A stretch of 64,000 bases of DNA from Anaerolinea sp. (GCA_020723805.1 DYID01000018.1:1-64000); one strand, 5' to 3'. Numbered from the stretch's first letter, positions 9,444 through 18,325 are shown. Program-made: numbers and translations. The notes: generated from the letters alone by a model not told the origin.

Positions 9444-10966
9444 ATCCAATCATCATACTTGTTGATTTAATAGTCCTGTTCGTGGGTATTGCCGCTGGTT
9501 ATTTGTTCCATCGTTATCAGATTGATCAACAAACCAAGAATCAACAGAACAAGGCAGACCTTATTCTGAAAGGCGCCAACGAACAGGCGCGGTTGATCGA
9601 AAGCCAGGCGCGCGAAAACGCCGTCAAAATCATTCAGGCGGCAGAGGCGGAAATCAAGGAACGCCGCATCGAATTGAATCGCGAGTCGGACCGCCTCGAC
9701 AAGCGCCGCTCCGAACTCGACAACCGCGCTGACCGCCTCGAACAGCGCGAGCAGGCGGTCAACAAACGGCAGTCGCAAATAGACCGCAAAGCCAACGAAA
9801 TCGAGAAACTGTACGAAGAACAGATGAAGCGGCTCGAGCAAATCGCGCAGATGTCGCAGGAGGAAGCCAGAAAGGAGCTGCTGGCGTCGGTCGAAAAAGA
9901 GGCACGCAGCGACATGGCGCGCATCATCCGGCAAATCGAAGCGGAAGCGCGCGAGGAAGGCGAAAAGCGCGCCCGCAAGTTGATTGCCGACGCCATCCAG
10001 CGCGTCGCATCGGAGCATGTGGCGGAAGTCACCCGCGCGGTGGTCAACCTGCCCAGCGAGGAGATGAAGGGGCGCATCGTGGGGCGCAACGGACGCAACA
10101 TTAAAGCCTTCGAACAGGCGGCAGGCGTGGATGTCATCGTGGACGACACGCCCGACTCGGTCACCATCTCGTGCTTCGACTCGGTGCGTCGTGAAATCGG
10201 TCGCCGCGCCCTCGAAAAACTCATCCTCGACGGGCGCATCCATCCCGCTCATATCGAGAAGGTGGTGCATGACGAGACCAAAGCCGTCGAGAAGATCATC
10301 AACGAAGCCGGCGAACAAGCCGCCTTCGACGCCAATGTCTCGGGCTTGCATCCCGAAGTCCTGCGCATGATGGGGCGGCTGAAATTCCGCACCTCTTACG
10401 GGCAAAACCAACTCGCCCATGCGGTGGAGGTCGCCAAACTCGCTGGCATTCTCGCCGCGGAAATTGGCGCCAACGTGGAACTCTCCAAGCAGGCGGGCTT
10501 CCTGCACGACATCGGCAAAGCCATGGATCACAACCAGGAAGGCACACACGCCATGCTGGGCGCAGAGTTCTGCAAGCGCTACGGTGTACATCCCAAAGTG
10601 GTCAATGCCATCGCCGCCCATCACCATGAGGTGGAACAGGAATCCATCGAGGCGGTTATCGCTGAGGCGGCAGACGCCATCTCCGGCGCCCGCCCCGGCG
10701 CCCGCCGCGAAGACCTCGAGGCGTACATCAAACGCATCCGCACGCTGGAGGAGTTGTCCACCTCCTTCGAGGGCGTGGAGCAAGCCTTCGCCATTCAGGC
10801 GGGACGTGAAGTGCGCGTCATCGTCAAGCCCGAAAAGATTGACGACCTGACCTCCGCCCGCCTCGCCCGCGACATCGCCAAGAAAATCGAAGAGACCATG
10901 CAATACCCCGGTCAAATCAAAGTGACCGTCATCCGCGAAACACGGGCGACGGAATATGCGAAGTAG
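9440..10966 (+). CDS. rny: Ribonuclease Y
   Basis: 508 residues, normal length. RNase Y is a membrane-anchored endoribonuclease that starts mRNA decay. Order: N-terminal transmembrane helix (about 3-23), long charged coiled coil (about 35-200; RRIELNRESDRLDKRRSELD), KH RNA-binding domain (about 205-270; VVNLPSEEMKGRIVGRNGRN with GRNGRN in place of GREGRN), and HD phosphohydrolase domain (LHDIGKAMDH, AAHHHEVE). It ends with the typical PGQIKVTVIRETRA...YAK tail. It overlaps recX by four bases and is followed by a terminator, so recX-rny form one unit. Confidence 0.97.
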   Translation: MNPIIILVDLIVLFVGIAAGYLFHRYQIDQQTKNQQNKADLILKGANEQARLIESQARENAVKIIQAAEAEIKERRIELNRESDRLDKRRSELDNRADRLEQREQAVNKRQSQIDRKANEIEKLYEEQMKRLEQIAQMSQEEARKELLASVEKEARSDMARIIRQIEAEAREEGEKRARKLIADAIQRVASEHVAEVTRAVVNLPSEEMKGRIVGRNGRNIKAFEQAAGVDVIVDDTPDSVTISCFDSVRREIGRRALEKLILDGRIHPAHIEKVVHDETKAVEKIINEAGEQAAFDANVSGLHPEVLRMMGRLKFRTSYGQNQLAHAVEVAKLAGILAAEIGANVELSKQAGFLHDIGKAMDHNQEGTHAMLGAEFCKRYGVHPKVVNAIAAHHHEVEQESIEAVIAEAADAISGARPGARREDLEAYIKRIRTLEELSTSFEGVEQAFAIQAGREVRVIVKPEKIDDLTSARLARDIAKKIEETMQYPGQIKVTVIRETRATEYAK

Positions 10967-10975
10967 GCAGACAAT

Positions 10976-11012
10976 AAAACAGGGCGGCTCCCATCGAGCC
11001 GCCCTGTTTTGA
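10976..11012 (+). terminator. Rho-independent terminator after rny
   Basis: AAAACAGGGCGGCTC pairs with GAGCCGCCCTGTTTT across a short CCATC loop. The A-run upstream and T-run downstream would allow it to work on both strands for the convergent gene at 11085. Confidence 0.92.
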
Positions 11013-11084
11013 TTCATTTCCAAACCACAGATGAAAAGGATTTTTTATGATTTCTGCAGGATAGGCTTATCACGCAATCGGTGT

Positions 11085-11978
11085 TCATCCGAATTTGATT
11101 ACGCTTGGCTTCAAGCCTAATTCATCTATCAGCCCGTTCAATTCATCATCCGTCAGCCGCCTGCCTTGCCCGGCATAGGCAGTGAGGGCGGCTTCCATCA
11201 TGTTCGTCCCAAACGAACGTCCCTCGTAACGGGGCGTGGTGGTGATGACCGTCTTCACGCCGCGCGACTGGAGCAGTTCGATGTTCTCTTCTGTGGTGGT
11301 GTTCGTTACGATGGTCTTGCCCGCTAAATCCAGCGGCATGTACTTGCGCATGAACAGAAAATCGCCCGCCAGCAGGTCGGATTCTTCGAAATACTTCACA
11401 TACTTCGGCTCGTGTTCTGCGCCGTCGCTGCCATAGAAGATCATGCTCATCGGAAAGTAACTGACCATCGGCAGCAGGAGGCGCACCACCCGTTTGAACG
11501 ACGGAAGCCCATACACGGGAAGCGGGACTCCCAAAGCGACCATCAAATCGCCAAACACGATTCGTTTCGCGACCTCGGAAATTGCCTGCGCCACCCCCAG
11601 CCGGTCCACGCCGAGCGGTAGAAACGCCTGCCTAAAGCGCACCTCGCCCAATGACGGCTTTGCCAGTTCGAAGACGCGCCGCTCGAGGGTGTGTTTGAGT
11701 CCGCGCCCATCGCACAGCGGAGTTTTGGTCACGCCTTCCACCAGTTTGAGCGCGGCGCGCAGCGGATATTCCCGCTGGTCGAGCCGCAGGTACAAATCCA
11801 CGCCGCCGACGCCGAAGGCATCCACCTTGCCGTCGAGTTCGAGGTACATGCGGCGGGCTTTGGCAACATCGCCGTCCGTGCCGATGCGCTCGACTTGAAC
11901 CTCCTCCCCGTTGAAGTTGAGGGTCACTTTTTTATCGCGCTTCGAACTTCCCAGGCTGATGCTGACGGCACGTTTCAT
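11085..11978 (-). CDS. Quinate 5-dehydrogenase-like family protein (function unproven)
   Basis: 297 residues from ATG at 11978, which has a GGAGGAGCG ribosome-binding site. The opening KRAVSISLGSSKRDKKV, the RIGTDGD segment, FGVGG.DLYL, the VTNTTTEENIELL strand-turn and TTPRYEGRSFGTNMMEA are recognisable hallmarks of a Chloroflexota/Firmicutes family usually named quinate 5-dehydrogenase in databases. There is a Rossmann-like middle part (IVFGDLMVALG). I do not know of a biochemical demonstration, so the enzyme name should be treated as provisional. Monocistronic, with two mini-hairpins upstream at 12035-12075. Confidence 0.6.
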   Translation of the reverse strand: MKRAVSISLGSSKRDKKVTLNFNGEEVQVERIGTDGDVAKARRMYLELDGKVDAFGVGGVDLYLRLDQREYPLRAALKLVEGVTKTPLCDGRGLKHTLERRVFELAKPSLGEVRFRQAFLPLGVDRLGVAQAISEVAKRIVFGDLMVALGVPLPVYGLPSFKRVVRLLLPMVSYFPMSMIFYGSDGAEHEPKYVKYFEESDLLAGDFLFMRKYMPLDLAGKTIVTNTTTEENIELLQSRGVKTVITTTPRYEGRSFGTNMMEAALTAYAGQGRRLTDDELNGLIDELGLKPSVIKFG

Positions 11979-12034
11979 TTTGCGCTCCTCCAAGACAAGT
12001 CTGAGAGAGCGTCTGAAAACTGATAGTTTGCGTA

Positions 12035-12056
12035 AGCGACGTTCTCTCACGTCGCT
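12035..12056. repeat. CTCT-loop mini-hairpin
   Basis: AGCGACGT-TCTCTC-ACGTCGCT, 8-bp perfect stem upstream of the gene ending at 11085. Confidence 0.6.
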
Positions 12057-12059
12057 GGC

Positions 12060-12075
12060 TGCGCAAGAGAGCGCA
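12060..12075. repeat. AGAG-loop mini-hairpin
   Basis: TGCGC-AAGAGA-GCGCA, adjacent to the previous hairpin; two copies side by side in opposite loop orientation. Confidence 0.5.
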
Positions 12076-12139
12076 TCCTACGCATTTTCGGAGCAATGGA
12101 AATCTCTTTTCAGACACTTTCTGAGACTCGCGTTACTTA

Positions 12140-12775
12140 CTACATTCCCACAAATGGATTGTTCATCTTCTCTTCGCCGACCGTCGTCGCCGGTCCATGC
12201 CCCGAAAGCAGACGGGTTTCATCGGGAAGCGTGAAAATTTGCTCGCGGATGCTTTTCACCAGCGCGTCCCAATCGCCGCCGGGCAGGTCGGTGCGACCGA
12301 CTGAACCTGCAAAAATCAGGTCGCCACAAAAGCAGACCTTTGCCGCTGGAACGTACAACACACAATGCCCCGGCGTATGCCCCGGCGTGAAGCGCACCTC
12401 GAACTCGTTCGAGCCGAGTTTCATCTTCATGCCGTGAACGAAGTCAATGGTCGGTTCGGGACCGGGGTCAATGTCGAAGCCGAAGAGCGCGCCGCCGCCG
12501 CCCGCCCGCCACAGCACATGATCGTTGGGATGCAATGCCGTCAGCGGCAGGGGATTCAATGCGTCGGCAATTGCGCCCGCGCCGCCGATGTGGTCGAAGT
12601 GGGCGTGTGTGTACCACAAGTGACCGATGCGCCAGCCGCGTTTTTGCGCCGCCTTCAAAATGACGTGACCGTCCCACGCGGGGTCAATGACGGCGGCTTC
12701 TTTGGTCTCGGGGTCGGCGACAAGGTAGGCATTAGTCTGCGCGGGACCGAGAGTGAAGGATACGATTTCAAGCAT
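12140..12775 (-). CDS. MBL-fold metallo-hydrolase, glyoxalase II-like
   Basis: 211 residues, cytoplasmic. The metallo-beta-lactamase metal motif is intact: THAHFDHIGGAGAI (HxHxDH), later GHTPGH, GDLIF and the terminal LSGHGPATTVGEE. The length and TNAYLV start fit the short GloB-like subgroup that hydrolyses thioesters such as S-lactoylglutathione, but substrate cannot be read from sequence. It is the third gene of an overlapping operon: its ATG lies inside the end of the upstream MFS gene (8-base overlap). Confidence 0.88.
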   Translation of the reverse strand: MLEIVSFTLGPAQTNAYLVADPETKEAAVIDPAWDGHVILKAAQKRGWRIGHLWYTHAHFDHIGGAGAIADALNPLPLTALHPNDHVLWRAGGGGALFGFDIDPGPEPTIDFVHGMKMKLGSNEFEVRFTPGHTPGHCVLYVPAAKVCFCGDLIFAGSVGRTDLPGGDWDALVKSIREQIFTLPDETRLLSGHGPATTVGEEKMNNPFVGM

Positions 12776-13889
12776 GAACGAGCCTCCTCGGGACGATCAG
12801 GCTGATGAAAACCGAAACAGCCAACAGTCCAAGAGAGAACCGGTAGATGAGGGCTGGGTCAATTTTATACATGAATCCAGCCAGAGGCGGAGTCAAAATA
12901 AAAATCACCGCGTTGACCGTCTCCATTACGCCGTAGGTCAATCCCATTTGCGATTCGTGGACGAGTTCGCGCGCCTGCGCCATCGCCAGCGGACGCGCCG
13001 CGCGGAAACCGCCGAGCAGGAAGTATCCCAGCGCAAGGAGCGGCAGGCTCGTGGCGCGCCACATGAGAAATGCAAAAGCGGCGACCAGCGCCTGTCCCGC
13101 GACGTAACCGATGTGGGGGTTGAAGCGGCTGAGAAGAAGCGCCAGCAGAGCATTGCCCAGCGCGCCCATCGTGAACATGATGCCCACATTGCTCAGCGAA
13201 AACCCGCGCACGTCGTTCACGAAGTTCGGCGTGAGCGGTTGGGCAAGATACATGGCAAAGACGGCAAATGCCACCACGCCCAGATACGCCATGAAACGCG
13301 GATTGCTCCGCAGATTGGGGGGCGGCGCTTCGGGGTCGTGACCGTCAATCGGCTGGCTTTGAATGAAGAGAATGCACAGCGTCGAAAGCAGGAAGATTCC
13401 CGCCGCGACGAAATACACCGTGCGCAAACTGTAGTGTTCGCCGATCCACCCGCCCGTGAGGGGACCCAGCACCATGCCCGTGCTGAAGGTGGCGGTGGTC
13501 AGCGAGAGCGCCGTGCCGACGCGCCACTTGCCGCGCGCCGCCGTCACATAACTGCTCAAGGGCGAGGCGACGAAGGCAGTCAGCCCGTAGCCCAGCATCC
13601 CCGCCACGAAGAGCGGCAGTTCCCGCGCCGCCGCCATCACCACCGTCGAAACCAACCCCATGATCCACGCCGCAACGAGCAGTGGTCTGCGCCCGATGCG
13701 GTCTGCCAAGCGCCCGGCGGGGATGTGCGTCACCGCCATCGCCGCGCCGAACGCGCCCAAAATCAAGCCGATCTGCTGTTCGTCGCTCCCCAGCGACTTG
13801 AGGTAGATGGGCTGAAAATTGAAGAACATCCCTTCGCCGAATCCCCACAGCAGGAGCGCAACAGCAATGAAGATGAGATTACGATTCAA
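12768..13889 (-). CDS. MFS transporter
   Basis: 373 residues with about 11-12 hydrophobic helices. The MFS loop 2-3 signature is visible (HIPAGRLADRIGRRP). A second-half counterpart is present at FNPHIGYVAGQ. It looks like a small-solute or drug exporter of the sugar-efflux type; substrate unknown. The start at 13889 lies within the upstream esterase gene (11-base overlap) and its end overlaps the MBL gene by eight bases. Translation coupling of esterase, transporter and hydrolase suggests one small pathway, for instance export or clearance of an ester product, but this is inference. Confidence 0.85.
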   Translation of the reverse strand: MNRNLIFIAVALLLWGFGEGMFFNFQPIYLKSLGSDEQQIGLILGAFGAAMAVTHIPAGRLADRIGRRPLLVAAWIMGLVSTVVMAAARELPLFVAGMLGYGLTAFVASPLSSYVTAARGKWRVGTALSLTTATFSTGMVLGPLTGGWIGEHYSLRTVYFVAAGIFLLSTLCILFIQSQPIDGHDPEAPPPNLRSNPRFMAYLGVVAFAVFAMYLAQPLTPNFVNDVRGFSLSNVGIMFTMGALGNALLALLLSRFNPHIGYVAGQALVAAFAFLMWRATSLPLLALGYFLLGGFRAARPLAMAQARELVHESQMGLTYGVMETVNAVIFILTPPLAGFMYKIDPALIYRFSLGLLAVSVFISLIVPRRLVHA

Positions 13890-14661
13890 GGCGGCTCTCC
13901 ACCCTTTGGATGAATTTCAACGCCGCCTCGAACACCTCACGGCGAGCCGCATCACGCGTGACGACGTGACCTGATCCGCTTACGAATTGCTTTGTCTTGT
14001 CTGACGTTTTCAGCTCGGCGAAGATGCGCTCCATGTTTTCGGGCAGGACGTATTTATCGTCTTGGGAGTGAATCAACAACACCGGCACGTTGACCTTCGG
14101 CAGAGCGGCGCGCATCTCGCCCAGCAATTGATTCAACTGCCCAATCGAACGGACGGGGTTCTGCGGATACGAAACATGCTCTTTGAAGGCGTCCTTGTCG
14201 AACCAGCCGGCGCCGGGTTCCTCGTCGCTTTTGGGCATGTAGGGGACGATCTTGGCGATCCAGTCAATGTGACGCAGGCGCGGATCGTCGGGCAGTTTAT
14301 ACGGCGTGGACATGGCAACCACGCCCAGCGTCTTCAAGCGCGTGGACATGAGCAGGGAAAGCACGCCGCCCATCGAAAGACCGATGAGGAAGATTCGGTC
14401 GGTCAAGCCTCGGAGGAGGGAGTAGCCGTCTTCGACGGAGGCAGTCCAATCGGTCCAGTTGGAGCGGATCATGTCTTCGGGGTCGGTGGCGTGACCGGCG
14501 AGGCGCACGCCGAGGCAGGTGTACCCCTTCTCGTTGAGGTAATCCCCCATCCAGCGCATTTCCTTGGGCGTGCCGGTGAATCCGTGAATGAGCAGGCATG
14601 CGGGTTTTGTGCGGTCACCCGGCAGGAGGAAGGGCTCCGCGGTGGCGATGAGTTGTGGCAT
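13879..14661 (-). CDS. Alpha/beta hydrolase, carboxylesterase Est30-like
   Basis: 260 residues. Alpha/beta-hydrolase fold with oxyanion strand LLIHGFTGTPKEM, nucleophile elbow GLSMGG (Ser about 97), acid in LLIHSQDDKYV and catalytic His in GSGHVVTRDAAR. The HGF.G.P.em and YS..R....SGH.I..D layout matches monoacylglycerol-lipase/Est30-type carboxylesterases. First gene of the esterase-MFS-MBL operon, presumed cytoplasmic because no signal peptide is seen. Confidence 0.88.
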   Translation of the reverse strand: MPQLIATAEPFLLPGDRTKPACLLIHGFTGTPKEMRWMGDYLNEKGYTCLGVRLAGHATDPEDMIRSNWTDWTASVEDGYSLLRGLTDRIFLIGLSMGGVLSLLMSTRLKTLGVVAMSTPYKLPDDPRLRHIDWIAKIVPYMPKSDEEPGAGWFDKDAFKEHVSYPQNPVRSIGQLNQLLGEMRAALPKVNVPVLLIHSQDDKYVLPENMERIFAELKTSDKTKQFVSGSGHVVTRDAARREVFEAALKFIQRVESRLES

Positions 14662-14757
14662 GGGGTGAATTATATTACTGATGTTACGCAGAGGATGCGT
14701 CGCACTTTTATTAGCAAGGAAATGCCAGGCGGTGATTCAGCCTCTTTTGTGGGTATC

Positions 14758-15327
14758 TCAACCCGTGTGGTGCGACGCACTGCGCTTTCGCATCCAAGCG
14801 GGACGGAGCGAGGCGACCTTTTTATAGACCGGGCAGGTCTCGTCGTGCGCGCCGGGTAAATAGCCAGTGGACATGAGGAACTCGTTCACGATTTCACTGC
14901 CGGTGAAGACGAAGGTCTTTTTGAAGAGTTTCGTCCATTCGTTCAACGGGAGGGGGTGATGGGCGTCCAGCCAGCCTTTGAAGGAGCCGAATTCCCTGCG
15001 CAGTTCTCGAATGCGTTTTGCGTTTTCGATGGCGGCATTGACCTTCAGCCGGTTGCGGATGATGCCGGCGTCGGCAAGCAGGCGGGCGCGGTCTTTCTCG
15101 GTGAATTTCGCCACCCGCTCAATATCGAAGCCGCGATAGGCTTTGCGGAAGTTCTCCGCCTTTTTCAGGATGGTGATCCACGAAAGCCCTGCCTGGTTGA
15201 TCTCGAGGACAAGACGCTCGAAGAGCAGATTGTCATCATGGAGGGGAAAGCCGTATTGCGTGTCGTGATACGCGCGATTGAAGGTGTCTTCGGGATGGGC
15301 GTTGCAGTAGTCGCAGTAGGAGGTCAT
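14758..15327 (-). CDS. tag: DNA-3-methyladenine glycosylase I
   Basis: 189 residues. Tag removes 3-methyladenine from alkylated DNA. Zinc-binding residues are visible at the start (CDYC near residues 5-8) and in the tail (H...CPVY). The family motif DTQYGFPLHDDNLLFERL and LEINQAGLSWITILKK are strongly conserved, as is FVGSEIVNEFLMSTGYLPGAHD (here FTGSEIV). ATG at 15327 overlaps the stop of the PIN toxin gene by four bases, so tag is expressed as the third gene after the toxin-antitoxin pair. Confidence 0.92.
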   Translation of the reverse strand: MTSYCDYCNAHPEDTFNRAYHDTQYGFPLHDDNLLFERLVLEINQAGLSWITILKKAENFRKAYRGFDIERVAKFTEKDRARLLADAGIIRNRLKVNAAIENAKRIRELRREFGSFKGWLDAHHPLPLNEWTKLFKKTFVFTGSEIVNEFLMSTGYLPGAHDETCPVYKKVASLRPAWMRKRSASHHTG

Positions 15328-15722
15328 GGAGAATAAATTTCAAAGGTCAGTTCAGATGATAAAACTGAGGCAAGTCTTTTATCCCGGGTCAGGATGGTCA
15401 GCCCGGCGACTTTCCCAGTTGCAGAGATCAAGGCGTCCATCCAGCCGAGCCCGGATGCGGAGTATTTCTGCATCCACGAACCCGCCAGACGGGCTGCATC
15501 CGAATCGAGCGGCAGTAATATGAAACGCTCCATCAACATTTCATGTTTTTCGGTTTCGTCCGCACGCAAGCCGCGCCACAGTTCCGCTTCGGTCAGGACA
15601 GAGACGTAGGGCAATAATGTTTCATCCAAGATGGCGTCGAAGTAGGGTTTGATCGCGCTCTTTCCCCGGTAAATGTCAATCAACGCATTGGTATCGAACA
15701 ACAACTCTGTCTGGTTAGCCAT
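15324..15722 (-). CDS. PIN-domain toxin, VapC-like ribonuclease
   Basis: 132 residues. PIN-domain nucleases cleave RNA with Mg2+. The acidic site is visible: D at FDTNALIDIYRG, E at SVLTEAELWRGL, and D in GWMDALISATGK and LTRDKRLASV. The layout is that of VapC toxins of type II toxin-antitoxin systems. It overlaps the upstream antitoxin gene by eight bases and the downstream tag gene by four. Target RNA unknown. Confidence 0.88.
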   Translation of the reverse strand: MANQTELLFDTNALIDIYRGKSAIKPYFDAILDETLLPYVSVLTEAELWRGLRADETEKHEMLMERFILLPLDSDAARLAGSWMQKYSASGLGWMDALISATGKVAGLTILTRDKRLASVLSSELTFEIYSP

Positions 15723-16002
15723 TTTCCCAGTTGCTCTCCCATCTGGCGCGCCCTTCGTTCAGCCAATCATCATTGATGTCGCTGCGGTTGGACCAGAGAC
15801 CAAAGACGCCGCGCGTCAATTCAGCCTTCTTGGGCGATAGTTTTACACGGCGGGTGCGTTCATATTCGCGCACGCTCAAAATGACCGCAACGGATTTCCC
15901 ATCCCGTTCGATGTAAATGGGTCCGCCCGATTTGGCGACCTCGCGCAGGACTCGTCCAAAGCGGTTTTTGACTTCGGTAGCGGGCAGGTATTTGATCGGC
16001 AT
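15715..16002 (-). CDS. Phd/YefM-type antitoxin
   Basis: 95 residues. Begins MPIKYLPATEVKNRFGRVLREV, a Phd/YefM DNA-binding N-terminus, followed by GGPIYIERDGKSVAVILSVREYER, the typical strand pair. The acidic/Trp-rich tail (RSDINDDWLNEGRARWESNW) would wrap the PIN toxin. It is first in the operon, as usual for antitoxins. A perfect 9-bp inverted repeat lies 11 bases upstream of its start and is a likely autoregulatory operator. Confidence 0.88.
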   Translation of the reverse strand: MPIKYLPATEVKNRFGRVLREVAKSGGPIYIERDGKSVAVILSVREYERTRRVKLSPKKAELTRGVFGLWSNRSDINDDWLNEGRARWESNWENG

Positions 16003-16012
16003 AGCACACTCC

Positions 16013-16037
16013 TGTTAGCCATCTTAATTGGCTAACA
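16013..16037. promoter_or_regulatory. Inverted repeat, probable toxin-antitoxin operator
   Basis: TGTTAGCCA and TGGCTAACA separated by seven bases (TCTTAAT), immediately upstream of the antitoxin start. Position and symmetry fit autorepression by the Phd/YefM antitoxin. No T-tract follows in the antitoxin direction, so a terminator is less likely. Confidence 0.65.
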
Positions 16038-16061
16038 AGATTTTACAACCGCTAGGGCGTT

Positions 16062-16529
16062 TCAGCAAGAGCCGAGTGTCATTTCCATTATGGGCAGGCT
16101 TCGCGGTTGTCCCTCGATTTCGGATTGCCGTTCTCCGACCCGGCGCATGCCCATTTTTTCGTAAAAACCGACCGCATGAGGGTCGGCTTCGAGTTGCAGA
16201 AGTGTGTAACCGCGCCGCCGCGCCAGGTCCACCGCGTGAAGGAACAATTGCTTCCCAATGCCCTGCCCCATGTATTCCGGCAGCACCCAAAGATTTTCGA
16301 GCCATCCGTTTCCGCCCCGCTCTTGCAACGTGTGAAACGCGACCGGCGTGCCGTCCACAACAGCCGCCCAACTTTCGTTTTCCTCGAAGTATTCCGGGCG
16401 GAAGGTCAACTGAGGTTTCCAAATTTCGATCCAGCGTTCGGGATACCCCCAATGCCGCTTGGCGAATATGGCAATGCGCGTCAGGGCATCTGCCTCGGTG
16501 GGAAGAGCACGGCGAATTTGAACGGTCAT
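16062..16529 (-). CDS. GNAT family N-acetyltransferase
   Basis: 155 residues. Acetyl-CoA binding motif A is visible: LENLWVLPEYMGQGIGKQLFLHAVDLA (the Q/R-x-x-G-x-G/A loop), followed by motif B (LQLEADPHAVGFYEKMGMRRVGE). The N-terminal IRRALPTEADALTRIA is the common GNAT start. Acceptor substrate unknown. It lies upstream of the antitoxin gene on the same strand, with 59 bases between containing the operator, and downstream of the zinc-ribbon gene with a 13-base gap, so it probably belongs with the latter. Confidence 0.85.
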   Translation of the reverse strand: MTVQIRRALPTEADALTRIAIFAKRHWGYPERWIEIWKPQLTFRPEYFEENESWAAVVDGTPVAFHTLQERGGNGWLENLWVLPEYMGQGIGKQLFLHAVDLARRRGYTLLQLEADPHAVGFYEKMGMRRVGERQSEIEGQPRSLPIMEMTLGSC

Positions 16530-16542
16530 TCGCTGTTATGAC

Positions 16543-17073
16543 TTATTCCGCTTTTTCTTCCCCAGCCGGCGCTTCCTCTTCCAATTTCAGACCGCGCAAT
16601 GCCTCGTCCACGCTGGTGGCGGCATCGCGGCGCAGACCGGCGGCGGGGGTGCCGCAGTAGGGACAGATGTTCCAGGGCAGTTCCATCAGTTTGCCGCAGG
16701 CTTCGCAAGTCTTCTTGAGTTTGGTGTGACAGTTGGGGCAGACCTGCCAGTCGTCTTTCACACGGCGCTCGCAGCCCGGACAAAGCGGAAGGTCCTCCAA
16801 CGCCTGAAGCAGGGCTTCCTCTTCGAGCGTTTTCTGGTAGTCCTCTTCGAGGGTACGCGGCGGGCGCAGGATGAGATAGACCAGCACGCCGGGCAGGTTC
16901 AGCACTGCCACCAGCAGGGCGGCGAGAGTCTGCACCAGCGGGTCGCGGGCGCGGGCGCGGATGTCGCGGTAGGTCCAGATGATGAGCGAAATCCACAAGG
17001 CGGCAAGGAATGCGGCGCCGAAGCCGGTCAAAACGAGGAGCAGGTTGCTGACGAAGGCGGGGTCGAGGGTCAT
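16543..17073 (-). CDS. Two-TM membrane protein with double zinc ribbon
   Basis: 176 residues from ATG at 17073; the long upstream extension lacks plausible protein character. Two hydrophobic helices (about 6-32 and 47-66) flank a short cytoplasmic turn (WTYRDIRARARDP). A soluble C-terminal part then has four Cys pairs: CPGC, CPNC, CEAC and CPYC, a DZR-type double zinc ribbon. The tail is acidic. Such proteins are common in Chloroflexota without known function. The gene sits between the DUF3048 gene and the GNAT gene, all on the minus strand. Confidence 0.75.
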   Translation of the reverse strand: MTLDPAFVSNLLLVLTGFGAAFLAALWISLIIWTYRDIRARARDPLVQTLAALLVAVLNLPGVLVYLILRPPRTLEEDYQKTLEEEALLQALEDLPLCPGCERRVKDDWQVCPNCHTKLKKTCEACGKLMELPWNICPYCGTPAAGLRRDAATSVDEALRGLKLEEEAPAGEEKAE

Positions 17074-17092
17074 GGCGGTATTGTATCCCATC

Positions 17093-18325
17093 TCAAGGCG
17101 TCGTGTGGTGGAAGAACCATTCGCCGTCGCCTTGCGAAGCGTAAGAATTCGAGCCGATGACTTCGTAGAAGGTGATGCCAGGACGCAGGGGAATGGGGAC
17201 GCCGTCGGGCGTGGTGAGGAGCAGGGGCTGGTCTTTGTAGAGACGGTTCCAGCGGGCGGGATAGCCGACGCCATCGCGGAAGACATAGGCTTCGCCGCTG
17301 CCGGTCAGGTCAATGTGATAGACCTCGTCGTCCTCCTGATACGGGTTGGCAAACTCGTGATAGGCAAACAAGACCACCACGTTCGCGGCATGGACTTGGA
17401 GCCCGGTGACGTTATCGGTAAGCGGCGCATACGCCTCCTCCTTGCCGTCGAGGGTATCGTCTGTTTCCTGAAAGCGGAAGTATTCGCCGATCTCCGGCTT
17501 GTATTCCCATTGGTTGTAGGAAAATTTGGAAAAGTAGGTGAACACGCGCAGCGCCGGCGCTCCGCCCAACTGCGGCACGTCTGGGCTGAAGTTGCCGCTC
17601 AGGTAGGGTTTATCGGCGGGCAGTCCGTTCTTGCGCACACAGTCGCCCCACAGGGTGGTGTTGAAGTAGTTGTTGTTATATGCTTCCAACTTGCGCGTGG
17701 GCATCAGGCGGAAGGGCGGACATGCCCCCTCGCTGGGAACGACGAGGAAGTCGGCGATGTCGGTGGTGCGCAAATATTCAAGCACACGCTTGTCGGCAAA
17801 CTTGAAGACGAGGTATGCCTGATACATGCGGGCGATATGCTCATCGAAGAACCTGCCCGAACGGACGGGACCCACCCACTCGGAGTCGTTGCCGTAGAAG
17901 ATGGCGATGTAGCGCGTCAGACCGCCCTCGATGTAATACTCGAATACCTGGTCGGCGAGCGTCAGCCCCGATTGCGGACGGACGTAGCGCGGGTAATTCG
18001 CCACCTTGATTGCCATCGGATGCCGCTCCAGCCGGCCGGGGTCGGCTTGCGGTAAGCCGGTCAGCGGGTTGAGGACGGGGGGAACGGTTGGCGTGGGCGG
18101 GACGGTGGGAAGAGGCGTATCGGTGGGCGCGGCAGTTGGCAGACTCACCGTCGGGAGGAAGAGGGGCGTCGGCGCAGAATCAGCATAGAGGGAGTCTGAA
18201 GCGTTTTCCGTCCCCGGTTGAAAGGGCGTTGGGGAGGGAATTCCAAAGGCAGAGACATCCTCTGCGGGGAAGGCGCATCCAGAAAGAAGGATGGAACAAC
18301 AGACCAGCAATAGGACGGTTCGCAT
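17093..18325 (-). CDS. DUF3048 (YerB-like) lipoprotein
   Basis: 410 residues. The ATG at 18325 is chosen because a lipoprotein signal follows directly (TVLLLVCCSILLSGC, lipobox LSGC). A Thr/Pro-rich linker (about 45-85) is followed by the DUF3048 domain: NPLTGLP, RHPMAIKVANYPRYVRPQSG, ADQVFEYYIEGGLTRY, AIFYG..SEWVGPVRSGR, and the C-terminal DGVGYPARWNRL. Anchored on the outer face of the cytoplasmic membrane. Function unknown in the family. Divergent from the antiporter-like genes; the two start codons are only 70 bases apart. Confidence 0.88.
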   Translation of the reverse strand: MRTVLLLVCCSILLSGCAFPAEDVSAFGIPSPTPFQPGTENASDSLYADSAPTPLFLPTVSLPTAAPTDTPLPTVPPTPTVPPVLNPLTGLPQADPGRLERHPMAIKVANYPRYVRPQSGLTLADQVFEYYIEGGLTRYIAIFYGNDSEWVGPVRSGRFFDEHIARMYQAYLVFKFADKRVLEYLRTTDIADFLVVPSEGACPPFRLMPTRKLEAYNNNYFNTTLWGDCVRKNGLPADKPYLSGNFSPDVPQLGGAPALRVFTYFSKFSYNQWEYKPEIGEYFRFQETDDTLDGKEEAYAPLTDNVTGLQVHAANVVVLFAYHEFANPYQEDDEVYHIDLTGSGEAYVFRDGVGYPARWNRLYKDQPLLLTTPDGVPIPLRPGITFYEVIGSNSYASQGDGEWFFHHTTP

